Source: Phaeocystidibacter luteus (lineage in GTDB: Bacteria; Bacteroidota; Bacteroidia; Flavobacteriales; Schleiferiaceae). Taken from it: a DNA stretch of 64,000 nucleotides. The stretch lies in assembly GCF_008933115.1 (NCBI RefSeq), contig NZ_WBVO01000001.1:310001-374000 (forward strand), in the 5' to 3' direction. The stretch's first letter is position 1. Every line of letters begins with the position of its first letter. The notes below the pieces were generated by a model. The model searched no databases. It was not told the DNA's origin and worked only from the letters and a program-made list of their open reading frames with translations. This document shows, in pieces, positions 8,963-16,549 of the stretch. The position numbers and the translations under genes are program-made.

Positions 8963-10374
8963 TGAAGAAGTTAGTATACACCTCCGCATTGTCGATTATC
9001 GTTGCAGCAGGAGCTGTGGCTCAATCGAATATCACACAGTACAACTTTGATCGTGTTGGAAACTTCATGCTCGCAAACCCAGCAGCATACCAACCGTACA
9101 GAGCAGTAGTTGGAGTTCCAGGAATATCCGCTCTTGCTACAACCGTACACAATCCATCTTTCGATTTAAATGTTGCTCTAGGGCCAGACCTTGACGGTCA
9201 AGAATCGGTGGATTACATCCTAGACAACATACAACAAGGTGACAGACTCCTTATTGGTCAAAGTATTGATTTGATGTATGTGGGATTCAGAACCGGCAAC
9301 GGATTCTGGTCACTCGGCGTACAATCAAAGACCTATGTGAATTTTGAGTACCCCATTGATTTCATCGAATTAGCCGTTTACGGATCTGCTTCAGATCAAG
9401 TAGGAGGCACCCTGAATATGAAAGACAACTTCACAGAGGTAAATTCTTATATCAATTACCATCTCGGCTATCAGCACGAATTGATGGATGGGAGGCTTCG
9501 CGTAGGTGGTCGTTTTAAGTGGCTGCAGGGGGTTGGGCATGCATCCTTGGCTAAATCTGATCTTGATGCGACGTTAAACTCTGACGAGTGGACTTTCAAT
9601 ACTGATATTGAAGCGAATATAGGTGCGGCCATTGACTACCAGAACACGGGTGCTGGCTTAGATCCAATGGGGGTACTCTTTGGCGATAATAGAGGCTGGG
9701 CATTCGACCTAGGGGTGAGTTATGAAATCCTACCTCGCCTGGAAATTAGTGCTGCAGCAACCGATATCGGCTCGATTACTTGGAAGTCGAACACCACTAC
9801 ATATCGCAGTAAAGGCGAGTTTACCTGGGACGGTGCCGATTATAACTACGGCTCAGAAGGTGGCGGTATCAATGGCGATTCATTGCTGAATGATATCATT
9901 GAAGCTCTGGAATTTCAAGAAACTACAGGCGAAACGTTTACCACTTCATTGCCTAGCAACTACACCATTGGGGTTCGATATGATATTACCCGTAAGCACG
10001 GTTTCGCGGGCACCTACCAAATGAACCAATGGAGAGGAAGAACGTATCAAAACTTCGGTGTTTCCTACATAGGTAACTGGAGCAAGTGGTTTAGCTTCTA
10101 TGCTAGCTATGCGCTAATTGAAGGGGATAATACGAACATTGGAGTAGGGTTCTCGGCAAACCTTGGACCTATCCAATTGTACATTATGACGGACGATATC
10201 TATCTCGCAACTGGCGAGAATTTGAACCATGCGAACTTCCGTTTTGGAATGAATATCGCACTGTATCGTAAAGATTTACGCGGATATGACCTTGAAATTG
10301 AAGAAGTTGAAGTAGCTTCGCCACCGGTGCAAGAAAATTCCGACAATTCAGAAAGCCAAGAAAACAACGATTAA
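8962..10374 (+). CDS. DUF5723-like outer-membrane beta-barrel protein
   Basis: This 470-residue protein has a signal peptide (MKKLVYTSALSIIVAAGAVAQ) and then a run of amphipathic strands with aromatic girdles typical of an outer-membrane barrel. Examples are LLIGQSIDLMYVGFRTG, WAFDLGVSYEILPRLEI and FGVSYIGNWSKWFSFYASY. The opening (YNFDRVGNFMLANPAAY) is like DUF5723 / PorV-PorQ-type barrels of Bacteroidota. The C-terminal 25 residues are acidic and polar (about VEVASPPVQENSDNSE), probably periplasmic or extracellular. It is coupled to the lipoprotein upstream by TAATG and followed 28 bp later by another lipoprotein, suggesting a barrel-plus-lipoprotein complex. Confidence 0.7.
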   Translation: MKKLVYTSALSIIVAAGAVAQSNITQYNFDRVGNFMLANPAAYQPYRAVVGVPGISALATTVHNPSFDLNVALGPDLDGQESVDYILDNIQQGDRLLIGQSIDLMYVGFRTGNGFWSLGVQSKTYVNFEYPIDFIELAVYGSASDQVGGTLNMKDNFTEVNSYINYHLGYQHELMDGRLRVGGRFKWLQGVGHASLAKSDLDATLNSDEWTFNTDIEANIGAAIDYQNTGAGLDPMGVLFGDNRGWAFDLGVSYEILPRLEISAAATDIGSITWKSNTTTYRSKGEFTWDGADYNYGSEGGGINGDSLLNDIIEALEFQETTGETFTTSLPSNYTIGVRYDITRKHGFAGTYQMNQWRGRTYQNFGVSYIGNWSKWFSFYASYALIEGDNTNIGVGFSANLGPIQLYIMTDDIYLATGENLNHANFRFGMNIALYRKDLRGYDLEIEEVEVASPPVQENSDNSESQENND

Positions 10375-10402
10375 CCGACCAAAGACCATTAAAAACGTGA
10401 CT

Positions 10403-11251
10403 ATGAATTACACGAAAAGTTTCCTAATCCGATCAATGGTAGCCGTAGCTGCACTAGGATCATTTACAGCTTGTGAGGACCTATCCCTCTGTGGACTCAC
10501 TGAAGAAGACCTAAGTATGGGTGATGCGTTCGTAGAAACCACCTCTTACTTCATGAACGTCGTTGGACGTACTGACGAAGCAATGCGTAATGAGAACCTT
10601 CAAGTAAACGGTTCTACTACAATTGACGGCGCAACTGTAACGCGCACTAACGATTCAATCACAATCGATTTCGGATCAAACAACGTGGTAACGAACGACG
10701 GCAAAACTCGTCGTGGTGTTATCCGCGGATATATCTCAGGTGATTACTTCCAAGCTAACGGTTCTATCAACCTCTCTTTGGAAAACTATCACGTGAACGA
10801 CTCATTGATTGCAGGTAGTATTTCACTTGTAAACAATGGTAACAACGGTGGCCAAGATCCTTGGGACATCAATCTATCCAGTACAAACTTCTCTATCGGC
10901 AACCAGTACGATTACAGCGCAAACCTCACTATGCAGTGGGAGGCGGGCTACGAAACAATCGACAGCACTGCCGATGACCGTTTCAAAATTTTCGGAACGG
11001 CGAACGGAGATGACAATATCCAGCTCATCAGCTTTGCAACATCTTTCCCATCACCAATGGTATTTGACCGTTCTTGTACTTATTTGGTAACCGAAGGTAG
11101 TGTAGATGTAAGCCTTACATCTGGTGAGGCTGAAGTAGCTTCAGTAAACGTAGACTTCCTCGATAGCGATGGCTGCAACAACGTGTTGATGCTCAACGCT
11201 AGCTGTGACGGAACAAACATTAGTTTCCCGCAGAACTTCGACGGATTCTAA
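10403..11251 (+). CDS. Lipoprotein, unknown function
   Basis: This 282-residue lipoprotein has a signal peptide ending in the lipobox F-T-A-C followed by EDLSLCGL. The mature protein is Asn/Ser/Thr-rich and beta-strand-rich, with strand repeats such as YFQANGSINLSLENY. I see no enzymatic motif. I used the ATG at 10403 rather than the in-frame GTG at 10397 because it gives the cleaner signal peptide. It is the last gene of the envelope run and is followed by a strong stem-loop terminator. A structural partner of the preceding barrel is possible but unproven. Confidence 0.65.
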   Translation: MNYTKSFLIRSMVAVAALGSFTACEDLSLCGLTEEDLSMGDAFVETTSYFMNVVGRTDEAMRNENLQVNGSTTIDGATVTRTNDSITIDFGSNNVVTNDGKTRRGVIRGYISGDYFQANGSINLSLENYHVNDSLIAGSISLVNNGNNGGQDPWDINLSSTNFSIGNQYDYSANLTMQWEAGYETIDSTADDRFKIFGTANGDDNIQLISFATSFPSPMVFDRSCTYLVTEGSVDVSLTSGEAEVASVNVDFLDSDGCNNVLMLNASCDGTNISFPQNFDGF

Positions 11252-11276
11252 CCGACACACATATACACAAATCGAA

Positions 11277-11311
11277 GAAACCCTTCAAGCCTCAAAAGCT
11301 TGGAGGGTTTC
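11277..11311. terminator. Bidirectional intrinsic terminator
   Basis: Arms of 14 nt (11277-11290 and 11298-11311) pair throughout with a single G-U wobble around a 7-nt loop, and are flanked by an A-rich run on the left and a T-rich run on the right. It sits between the stop codons of the lipoprotein (+) and rarA (-), so it can end both transcripts. Confidence 0.85.
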
Positions 11312-11317
11312 TCATTT

Positions 11318-12598
11318 TCAATAGTCGTACCGCTTCTTCCAGCGGTTCTCCAAGAATGATTTCAACGATTTCTCACGCTCACTATTTCCTGGCTGAAAGA
11401 ATGCGGTACCATCCAAGTCATCAGGCAAATAGGCCTGGTCTACAAAGTTGTTCGCATAATCGTGAGAGTACTGATAATTGGCACCGTACCCCATGTCTTT
11501 CATCATCTTTGTCGGCGCGTTTCTGAGATGAAGTGGAACAGGGAGGTCACCAGACTTGCGCACCTCGCTCATGGCTTTGTTTATCGCCATGTAAGAAGCG
11601 TTGCTTTTCGGACTAGTCGCCAAGTATATCGCGCATTGTGAGAGCGGTATGCGTCCCTCCGGCATGCCGATACGCTCTACTGCCATGAAGGTGTTTGTGG
11701 CAATCACCAAAGCTGTAGGGTTAGCTAAACCAATATCTTCCGAAGCGCTTATAAGTAGCCTTCTGGCAATAAACTTAGGATCCTCGCCGCCTTCTATCAT
11801 TCTGGCCAACCAGTACACAGCGCCATTAGGGTCACTACCTCTAATTGACTTTATAAAAGCTGAAATGATGTCATAGTGCTGTTCACCGGCCTTGTCGTAG
11901 CGCGCGCCGCGTTGCTGAAGTGTTTGCTCAACATACTCATCAGTGATGTGCAATTCAGTCTCGGAAGAGCGCTGAACAAGCCATTCCAATTGATTCAGAA
12001 GTTTACGAGCATCACCTCCAGAGTACCTTAGAAGCGCCTTTGTGCTATCCAAGTGAACGTTGTACTTCTTCAATTCCGGGTCAACGTCTAACGCTTGCTG
12101 AATAATCTCTACTAGCTCTTCTTCTGACAATGAGTTGAGTACGTATAGCTGTGTTCGAGAGAGAAGCGCGGGTATCACCTCAAAACTTGGGTTTTCGGTA
12201 GTCGCGCCAATCAGCGTGATGATTCCCCTTTCGACAGCTCCCAGAAGCGCATCTTGTTGCGATTTGCTGAAGCGATGGATTTCATCGATAAACAGAACAG
12301 GTGGTGTTGTGCGGAACATACCGCCACTCTCAGCTTTGGCAATCACTTCGCGTACTTCCTTTACGCCCGAACTCACAGCGCTAAGCGTGTGAAAGCCTAC
12401 ATCTGCCGCACTTGCAAGCAGAAAGGCCAGTGTAGTCTTGCCAACCCCTGGAGGTCCCCACAGAATCATACTAGGAAGAACCTTTCGTTCCAAAGCAGGA
12501 ACTAATGCTCCTCCGTTTCCAACTAAGTGTTTCTGACCTATGTACGATTCAATCGTTTTAGGTCGCATGCGTTCCGCTAGTGGGGTGTGGGTTGACAT
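11318..12598 (-). CDS. rarA: Replication-associated recombination protein A (AAA+ ATPase)
   Basis: RarA (MgsA) is a clamp-loader-like AAA+ ATPase that acts at stalled replication forks and with SSB. The protein is 426 residues, a normal length. The family start is present ([20 protein letters not shown]), with Walker [10 protein letters not shown] at about residues 48-56, Walker [10 protein letters not shown] near 101-109, and sensor 1 GATTENPSF. The C-terminal domain contains [20 protein letters not shown] and [10 protein letters not shown], diagnostic of RarA. It is transcribed alone, away from the rhomboid gene, with a perfect -7 element 17 bp upstream. Confidence 0.95.
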   Translation of the reverse strand: MSTHTPLAERMRPKTIESYIGQKHLVGNGGALVPALERKVLPSMILWGPPGVGKTTLAFLLASAADVGFHTLSAVSSGVKEVREVIAKAESGGMFRTTPPVLFIDEIHRFSKSQQDALLGAVERGIITLIGATTENPSFEVIPALLSRTQLYVLNSLSEEELVEIIQQALDVDPELKKYNVHLDSTKALLRYSGGDARKLLNQLEWLVQRSSETELHITDEYVEQTLQQRGARYDKAGEQHYDIISAFIKSIRGSDPNGAVYWLARMIEGGEDPKFIARRLLISASEDIGLANPTALVIATNTFMAVERIGMPEGRIPLSQCAIYLATSPKSNASYMAINKAMSEVRKSGDLPVPLHLRNAPTKMMKDMGYGANYQYSHDYANNFVDQAYLPDDLDGTAFFQPGNSEREKSLKSFLENRWKKRYDY

Positions 12599-12615
12599 AC
12601 CTTCGAAATTTGAAT

Positions 12616-12623
12616 CAAAAGTA
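12616..12623 (-). promoter_or_regulatory. -7 promoter element of rarA
   Basis: The minus strand reads TACTTTTG, a perfect TAnnTTTG, 17 bp upstream of the rarA ATG. No clear -33 element is seen at the expected distance. Confidence 0.45.
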
Positions 12624-12710
12624 GCAGAAATGATGCAGGAGAGTGGAAGAAAATCGCAATTGTGTGTCAGGAATCACACGCACTTCACGTCGAATTATTA
12701 GCTTTCCACA

Positions 12711-13496
12711 ATGAACACCATGAGCCCTAGAAAACCTCTTTGGACATATACCATAATCCCTGCTTTCGTTGTCCTAATACTCTTTCTGATTTTCGCTATC
12801 AACGAGGGGTTTGAATTAGAATGGTCACGTTTTGGGCTTCATCCTCAAGAACCGAAATACTGGTACGGCATTTTTACTTTTTTCTTTCTGCATGGCTCAT
12901 TTGAGCACTTTTTCAATAACGCCGTTGCCCTGTTCGTGCTTCTTTCGCTTCTCCGATATTTCTTCCCAACGCACTTCATAAAGGTGATGCTTATCAGCAT
13001 CATTGTCCCGGCTATTCTCACTTTCTTTATTGGTAGAGCTGGATCAACACATATTGGGGCGAGTGGTGCAGTTTATGCGCTCGCTGTTTTCTTATTCATC
13101 AGCGGAATCTTGAGATTAAACCGCTACTTGCTCGGCTTGAGTTTATTGATTGCCTTTCTCTATGGAGGTCTATGGTGGGGGGTGTTTCCAATCGAAGAGC
13201 GTATCTCCTATGAAGGTCACTTCGCTGGGGCAATTACAGGTTTCGTTTCAGCACTAATTTTCATCTATGCACCTATAAATCCGGAGGTTCAAGAGCCGAC
13301 ACCGGAATTTGAGATGGAAGAGGACGAAATCGTAGATAGAATTGGTGATTTGTGGAAAACCAATTATCAAGTAGATGTTCGCTACATTTATAAGGATGAT
13401 ACAGAAAGCAACACTGATAGCCCTTCTGGCACTTCTCCCAATGACGATTCAGGCCCAGCAATACCTGATGATGAGCAACCAAAAGGGAGAAGTTGA
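12711..13496 (+). CDS. Rhomboid-family intramembrane serine protease
   Basis: This polytopic membrane protein of 261 residues is predicted to cleave transmembrane substrates within the inner membrane. Rhomboid marks are HGSFEHFFNN at about 61-70 (the HxxxN loop region), the serine motif GASGAVYAL with catalytic Ser118, and the partner His170 in EGHFAGAITG. About six membrane helices fill residues 10-195. The last 65 residues form a polar Asp/Glu/Pro/Ser tail; its final 33 codons are also read in another frame as the signal peptide of the next gene (from 13396). A one-mismatch -7 element (TAGCTTTC, 12699-12706) lies 4 nt before the ATG. Confidence 0.88.
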   Translation: MNTMSPRKPLWTYTIIPAFVVLILFLIFAINEGFELEWSRFGLHPQEPKYWYGIFTFFFLHGSFEHFFNNAVALFVLLSLLRYFFPTHFIKVMLISIIVPAILTFFIGRAGSTHIGASGAVYALAVFLFISGILRLNRYLLGLSLLIAFLYGGLWWGVFPIEERISYEGHFAGAITGFVSALIFIYAPINPEVQEPTPEFEMEEDEIVDRIGDLWKTNYQVDVRYIYKDDTESNTDSPSGTSPNDDSGPAIPDDEQPKGRS

Positions 13497-13884
13497 CAAG
13501 ATTCAGACCCAGCGCGAAATAGGAGTCCTCATTTATGGCGAAGATGAAGTATATCGCGGTTACCTGACTAGCGTAGGCGATTCTTCTATTTATGTCGACG
13601 GTAATCTCATCTACCTCAGTGAAATTGAGGCAATCCGCATCTACAAGCCGTTCTTCAGAACCTTTGGCGTAGCTCAGAGAATTGCTGCCGCTGGGGTAAT
13701 TGGCTTGAATGTCACCAATAACCTACTGAGCGGATATCGTCCCGATTTAGAAGAACATAACATCTGGTGGGCTGTTGGTCTCTTTGCTACCAGTTATATC
13801 TGGGACTACTTTAGCAGAGAAACACACTACTCCAAAGATGGATGGGAGTGGGAAACGATAGATTTTCAAAGACTTGGAGAGTAA
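13396..13884 (+). CDS. Secreted or envelope protein of unknown function, overlapping the rhomboid gene
   Basis: This 162-residue protein has a convincing signal peptide from the ATG at 13396 (MIQKATLIALLALLPMTIQA, cleaved before Q). The mature part has a short beta-rich region (YRGYLTSVGDSSIYVDG) and then two weakly hydrophobic stretches near 95-110 and 123-140. I do not recognise a family. Its first 101 bp lie inside the rhomboid gene in the +1 frame, and its 3' end overlaps the following NAD(P)-binding gene by 11 bp. Overlap on both sides and the same strand imply one transcript. The earlier in-frame ATG at 13375 was rejected because it would precede the signal peptide. Confidence 0.65.
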   Translation: MIQKATLIALLALLPMTIQAQQYLMMSNQKGEVDKIQTQREIGVLIYGEDEVYRGYLTSVGDSSIYVDGNLIYLSEIEAIRIYKPFFRTFGVAQRIAAAGVIGLNVTNNLLSGYRPDLEEHNIWWAVGLFATSYIWDYFSRETHYSKDGWEWETIDFQRLGE

Positions 13885-14503
13885 GTACATCATTTTTGGA
13901 GCCACAGGAGTAATAGGGACCGAACTGCAGGAGCTCTTACGAGAGGCGAACACCTTGGCCGTGGTTCGCAGAAAAGGTTCTGCAATTGACGGCGTTCGGG
14001 AGATCGTTCACACGGATTTATTGGACATCTCTCCATTGTCGACGGAACTTGAGGATGCCAATGTGCTTATTGCACTGGGAACAACGAAGGCAAAAACACC
14101 TGACAAAGAAAAGTACTATCAGATTGATCATGATATGCCAGTGCACATCGCTGCTCAAGCAAAGGACTCAGGCGCGAGAACGGTACATGTGATTTCAGCC
14201 ATGGGAGCTGATCCCGAGAGTAGAATCTTTTACAATGCCACCAAAGGCAAGATGGAAAGAGACGTCAAAGAAGTATTTCCAGAGGCCTATTTCTATCGTC
14301 CATCCTTAATTATGGGCGACAGGGATGAGATGCGAATAGGGGAGTCGATCGCAAAAGGATTCTTCAGCTTGATAAACACCATATTACCACGTAAATACCG
14401 CGGAATTTACCCAAGGAAAATCGCACGTACTATCATTGACAATTGCCGTCAGGTTCCCAACAAGAAGATTTGGGAGAATGATGATATGCTGAACAAGTTC
14501 TAA
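13874..14503 (+). CDS. NAD(P)-binding Rossmann-fold protein (atypical SDR, HTATIP2-like)
   Basis: This 209-residue cytoplasmic protein starts directly with a Rossmann strand and glycine loop, KYIIFGATGVIGTEL, at about residues 4-18. The pattern SAMGADPESRIFYNATKGKME resembles the atypical short-chain dehydrogenases related to HTATIP2, and the Y...K pair (Tyr near 125, Lys near 129) is present. The substrate is unknown. The start is TTG at 13874, overlapping the previous gene by 11 bp. No ATG or GTG lies close enough to keep the first Rossmann strand, so TTG is the best choice. The stop codon shares 4 bp with the convergent DUF308-like gene. Confidence 0.75.
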   Translation: MESKYIIFGATGVIGTELQELLREANTLAVVRRKGSAIDGVREIVHTDLLDISPLSTELEDANVLIALGTTKAKTPDKEKYYQIDHDMPVHIAAQAKDSGARTVHVISAMGADPESRIFYNATKGKMERDVKEVFPEAYFYRPSLIMGDRDEMRIGESIAKGFFSLINTILPRKYRGIYPRKIARTIIDNCRQVPNKKIWENDDMLNKF

Positions 14504-15099
14504 GCGTCTTTCTCAGTGCTTACTTGTGCATTATCGCTTTGTTCAGCGGGCTTTGATGGTGCTTCAGCTTGCACTTTTTGATTATATCCGCGGATTTTCA
14601 AGCTTCCGTTACCTAGGTATACACCCAACAGAATGGCGTAAAGACCTACTAACAAGTGCAGTTGGCTGTCATCCACTGAGTCAAAAAGAATAAGGCCTGC
14701 AAATATTACGGATACCACGCCAGAGAGTAATACCACAACGGATCTCGAGCTTTCTTTCAATCCAACGTAAAGTAGGTAAAGCCCCATGATCAGTGACCAA
14801 ATGGCAATCATCATGATGAATTTTGCCTCGGCCCATTCACCATTCATAAGGATAACAATACCCATAATCAATTCAGCCGCAGCTACTGCATACCACCTCC
14901 AGTCAGAAGAGTTTGTTTTCGCCAAAGCCACATTCACCAAGGCGGTGAAGACTCCCATGCCAACTAAGACAAATGCCAAATAACGAAGAAGTTCAGCCAA
15001 GCCGAATTCATCGTTTACGAGCATCATTCCTCCTAATCCAATAAGTAGCGCTCCGAATACGGTCAAGAGCCACCAATAGCGTGCAAATTGCTTGAACAT
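14500..15099 (-). CDS. HdeD / DUF308-like membrane protein
   Basis: This 199-residue inner-membrane protein has six hydrophobic segments between about residues 8 and 170, many with the small-residue pattern typical of HdeD/DUF308 (for example LTVFGALLIGLGGMML and AAAELIMGIVILMNG). The C-terminal tail is hydrophilic. HdeD is linked to acid resistance in enterobacteria, but the role in Bacteroidota is unknown. It starts 17 bp after the TIGR02757 gene. A perfect -7 element (TAAATTTG on the minus strand, 15122-15129) lies inside the end of that gene, so it may have its own promoter. Confidence 0.7.
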   Translation of the reverse strand: MFKQFARYWWLLTVFGALLIGLGGMMLVNDEFGLAELLRYLAFVLVGMGVFTALVNVALAKTNSSDWRWYAVAAAELIMGIVILMNGEWAEAKFIMMIAIWSLIMGLYLLYVGLKESSRSVVVLLSGVVSVIFAGLILFDSVDDSQLHLLVGLYAILLGVYLGNGSLKIRGYNQKVQAEAPSKPAEQSDNAQVSTEKDA

Positions 15100-15116
15100 G
15101 GGTAAGTTGTTTGATT

Positions 15117-15887
15117 CTACTCAAATTTAACCAAAGGATCTACACCAACCCCAAAAAGTGCAAAATCATATTTCACGGGATCTGCAGCATCGAATTTTCT
15201 GAGTTGAGCATCCAATTCCTCAACTGCGCGCCTGTCATTCTGCTTACGTCGAAGCAATTTCAATGAACGAGCAGTATTTCCGGTGTGAACATCTAGCGGA
15301 CAAGAGAGTAGAGAAGGAGACAAATTTGTCCAAATGCCAAAATCAACCCCGCGTTGATCATTTCTGACCATCCATCTCAAAAACATGTGAATTCGCTTAG
15401 AGGCTGCGCCCTTTTCAGGGTTTGCAATGTGTTTGCCGCTTCTTCCTACCTCACGCTTGCCAATTAATTCACTTCTAAATCGACTTATCGCAGGGAAGAG
15501 GTTATACTCGTTGCTCTTCGGCAAAAAAGACGTTTCTAAAGTCTTGTCATTCAAGTAGATTCCCCTTAATCCTTCAATTAGAAAGCGAAGGTCTTCTGAG
15601 TTGAATGTTCGATGGATAAAAGACAGTTCCTCAAGCTCAGCCGCAGTGGCATTCATCACAAAACTGTAGGGTTCATGTCCCATTATATCCATCAATCGAT
15701 GTCCATTGTTGAGAATTGTTTTCCGCTGCCCCCAAGCAATAGTAGCCACTAGATACCCCGCTACTTCAATATCTCTCGGGTTTGTGAATAAATGAGGAAT
15801 CTGAATCGGATCATCCTGAATGAATTCAGGTCTGTTGTACCGATCAACGCAATCGTCGAGATAATCTTTGAGTTCAGCCCGAGTCAC
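15117..15887 (-). CDS. TIGR02757 family protein (DUF2400)
   Basis: This 256-residue cytoplasmic protein matches the TIGR02757 family. Diagnostic stretches are REPEATED here as short motifs: YLVATIAWGQRKTILNN at about 46-62, KGAASKRIHMFLRWMVR near 157-173, and PLDVHTGNTARSL near 196-208. The last two resemble the HhH / DNA-glycosylase-like C-terminal half of the family, with the Asp of PLDVHTG at the position of a glycosylase catalytic Asp. No biochemical function has been established to my knowledge. Start and stop share one base with the upstream lolD gene, so the two are probably cotranscribed, though a functional link is not obvious. Confidence 0.85.
   Translation of the reverse strand: MTRAELKDYLDDCVDRYNRPEFIQDDPIQIPHLFTNPRDIEVAGYLVATIAWGQRKTILNNGHRLMDIMGHEPYSFVMNATAAELEELSFIHRTFNSEDLRFLIEGLRGIYLNDKTLETSFLPKSNEYNLFPAISRFRSELIGKREVGRSGKHIANPEKGAASKRIHMFLRWMVRNDQRGVDFGIWTNLSPSLLSCPLDVHTGNTARSLKLLRRKQNDRRAVEELDAQLRKFDAADPVKYDFALFGVGVDPLVKFE
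15122..15129 (-). promoter_or_regulatory. Candidate -7 element for the DUF308-like gene
   Basis: The minus strand reads TAAATTTG, 22 bp before the ATG at 15099, within the last codons of the upstream gene. It is a perfect consensus match without a clear -33 box. Confidence 0.35.
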
Positions 15888-16549
15888 TACAACATCTTTC
15901 CATCCTTCATCTCAAGCTTCCTGTCTGCAAGCTGTGCGAGTTCAAGATTATGCGTTACGATAACAAAGCTCTGATTGAACTCATCTCTAAGTCTTAAGAA
16001 GAGTTGATGCATTTCCGCGGCGTGAACACTATCCAGGTTTCCGGTTGGTTCATCGGCAAAAACCAAATCGGGATTGTTGATCAAAGCTCGGGCAACGGCC
16101 ACCCGCTGCTGCTCACCACCCGACATCTGGCTGGGTTTATGGTCCGCACGATGTTGAATATTTAGGATTTCTAGAAGTTCAGCCGCTCTTTTTCGAACCT
16201 CGGCATCTGGTCTACCGGCAATGAAACCGGGCATACACACATTCTCGAGCGCCGTGAACTCTGGTAAGAGATGATGAAACTGGAATACAAAGCCGATGTG
16301 AAGGTTTCTAAACTGACTGAGCTCTTTGTCCTTCATGGCGTCCAAACGCGTTTCTCCATAGCGCAATTCGCCTTTGTCCATGCGGTCTAACGTGCCCAAA
16401 ACCTGAAGAAGGGTAGTCTTGCCCGCTCCCGAAGTACCACGAATACTCACGATTTCACCGGCATGAACTTCTAGGTCAACGCCCTTGAGGACTTCAACAT
16501 CTCCAAAGCTCTTGTGGATGTTGGTGGCAGAAACGATGGCTTTACTCAT
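15887..16549 (-). CDS. lolD: ABC transporter ATP-binding protein, LolD-like
   Basis: This 220-residue ATPase is of the LolD/MacB/FtsE class. In the lipoprotein-sorting LolCDE complex, LolD drives release of lipoproteins from the inner membrane. It has Walker [10 protein letters not shown] (about 37-45), the Q-loop [16 protein letters not shown] typical of LolD, signature MSGGEQQRV, Walker [10 protein letters not shown] and switch His in IVTHN. No permease gene is adjacent, so its partner lies elsewhere, which is common for lolD in Bacteroidota. It overlaps the DUF5916 gene by 4 bp upstream and TIGR02757 by 1 bp downstream. Confidence 0.85.
   Translation of the reverse strand: MSKAIVSATNIHKSFGDVEVLKGVDLEVHAGEIVSIRGTSGAGKTTLLQVLGTLDRMDKGELRYGETRLDAMKDKELSQFRNLHIGFVFQFHHLLPEFTALENVCMPGFIAGRPDAEVRKRAAELLEILNIQHRADHKPSQMSGGEQQRVAVARALINNPDLVFADEPTGNLDSVHAAEMHQLFLRLRDEFNQSFVIVTHNLELAQLADRKLEMKDGKML

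Noticed and set aside
12662-12679. GTGTG...CACAC inverted repeat upstream of the rhomboid gene
   Set aside because: Arms are only 5 bp and this spacer is short; it could be chance, and no partner site is seen.
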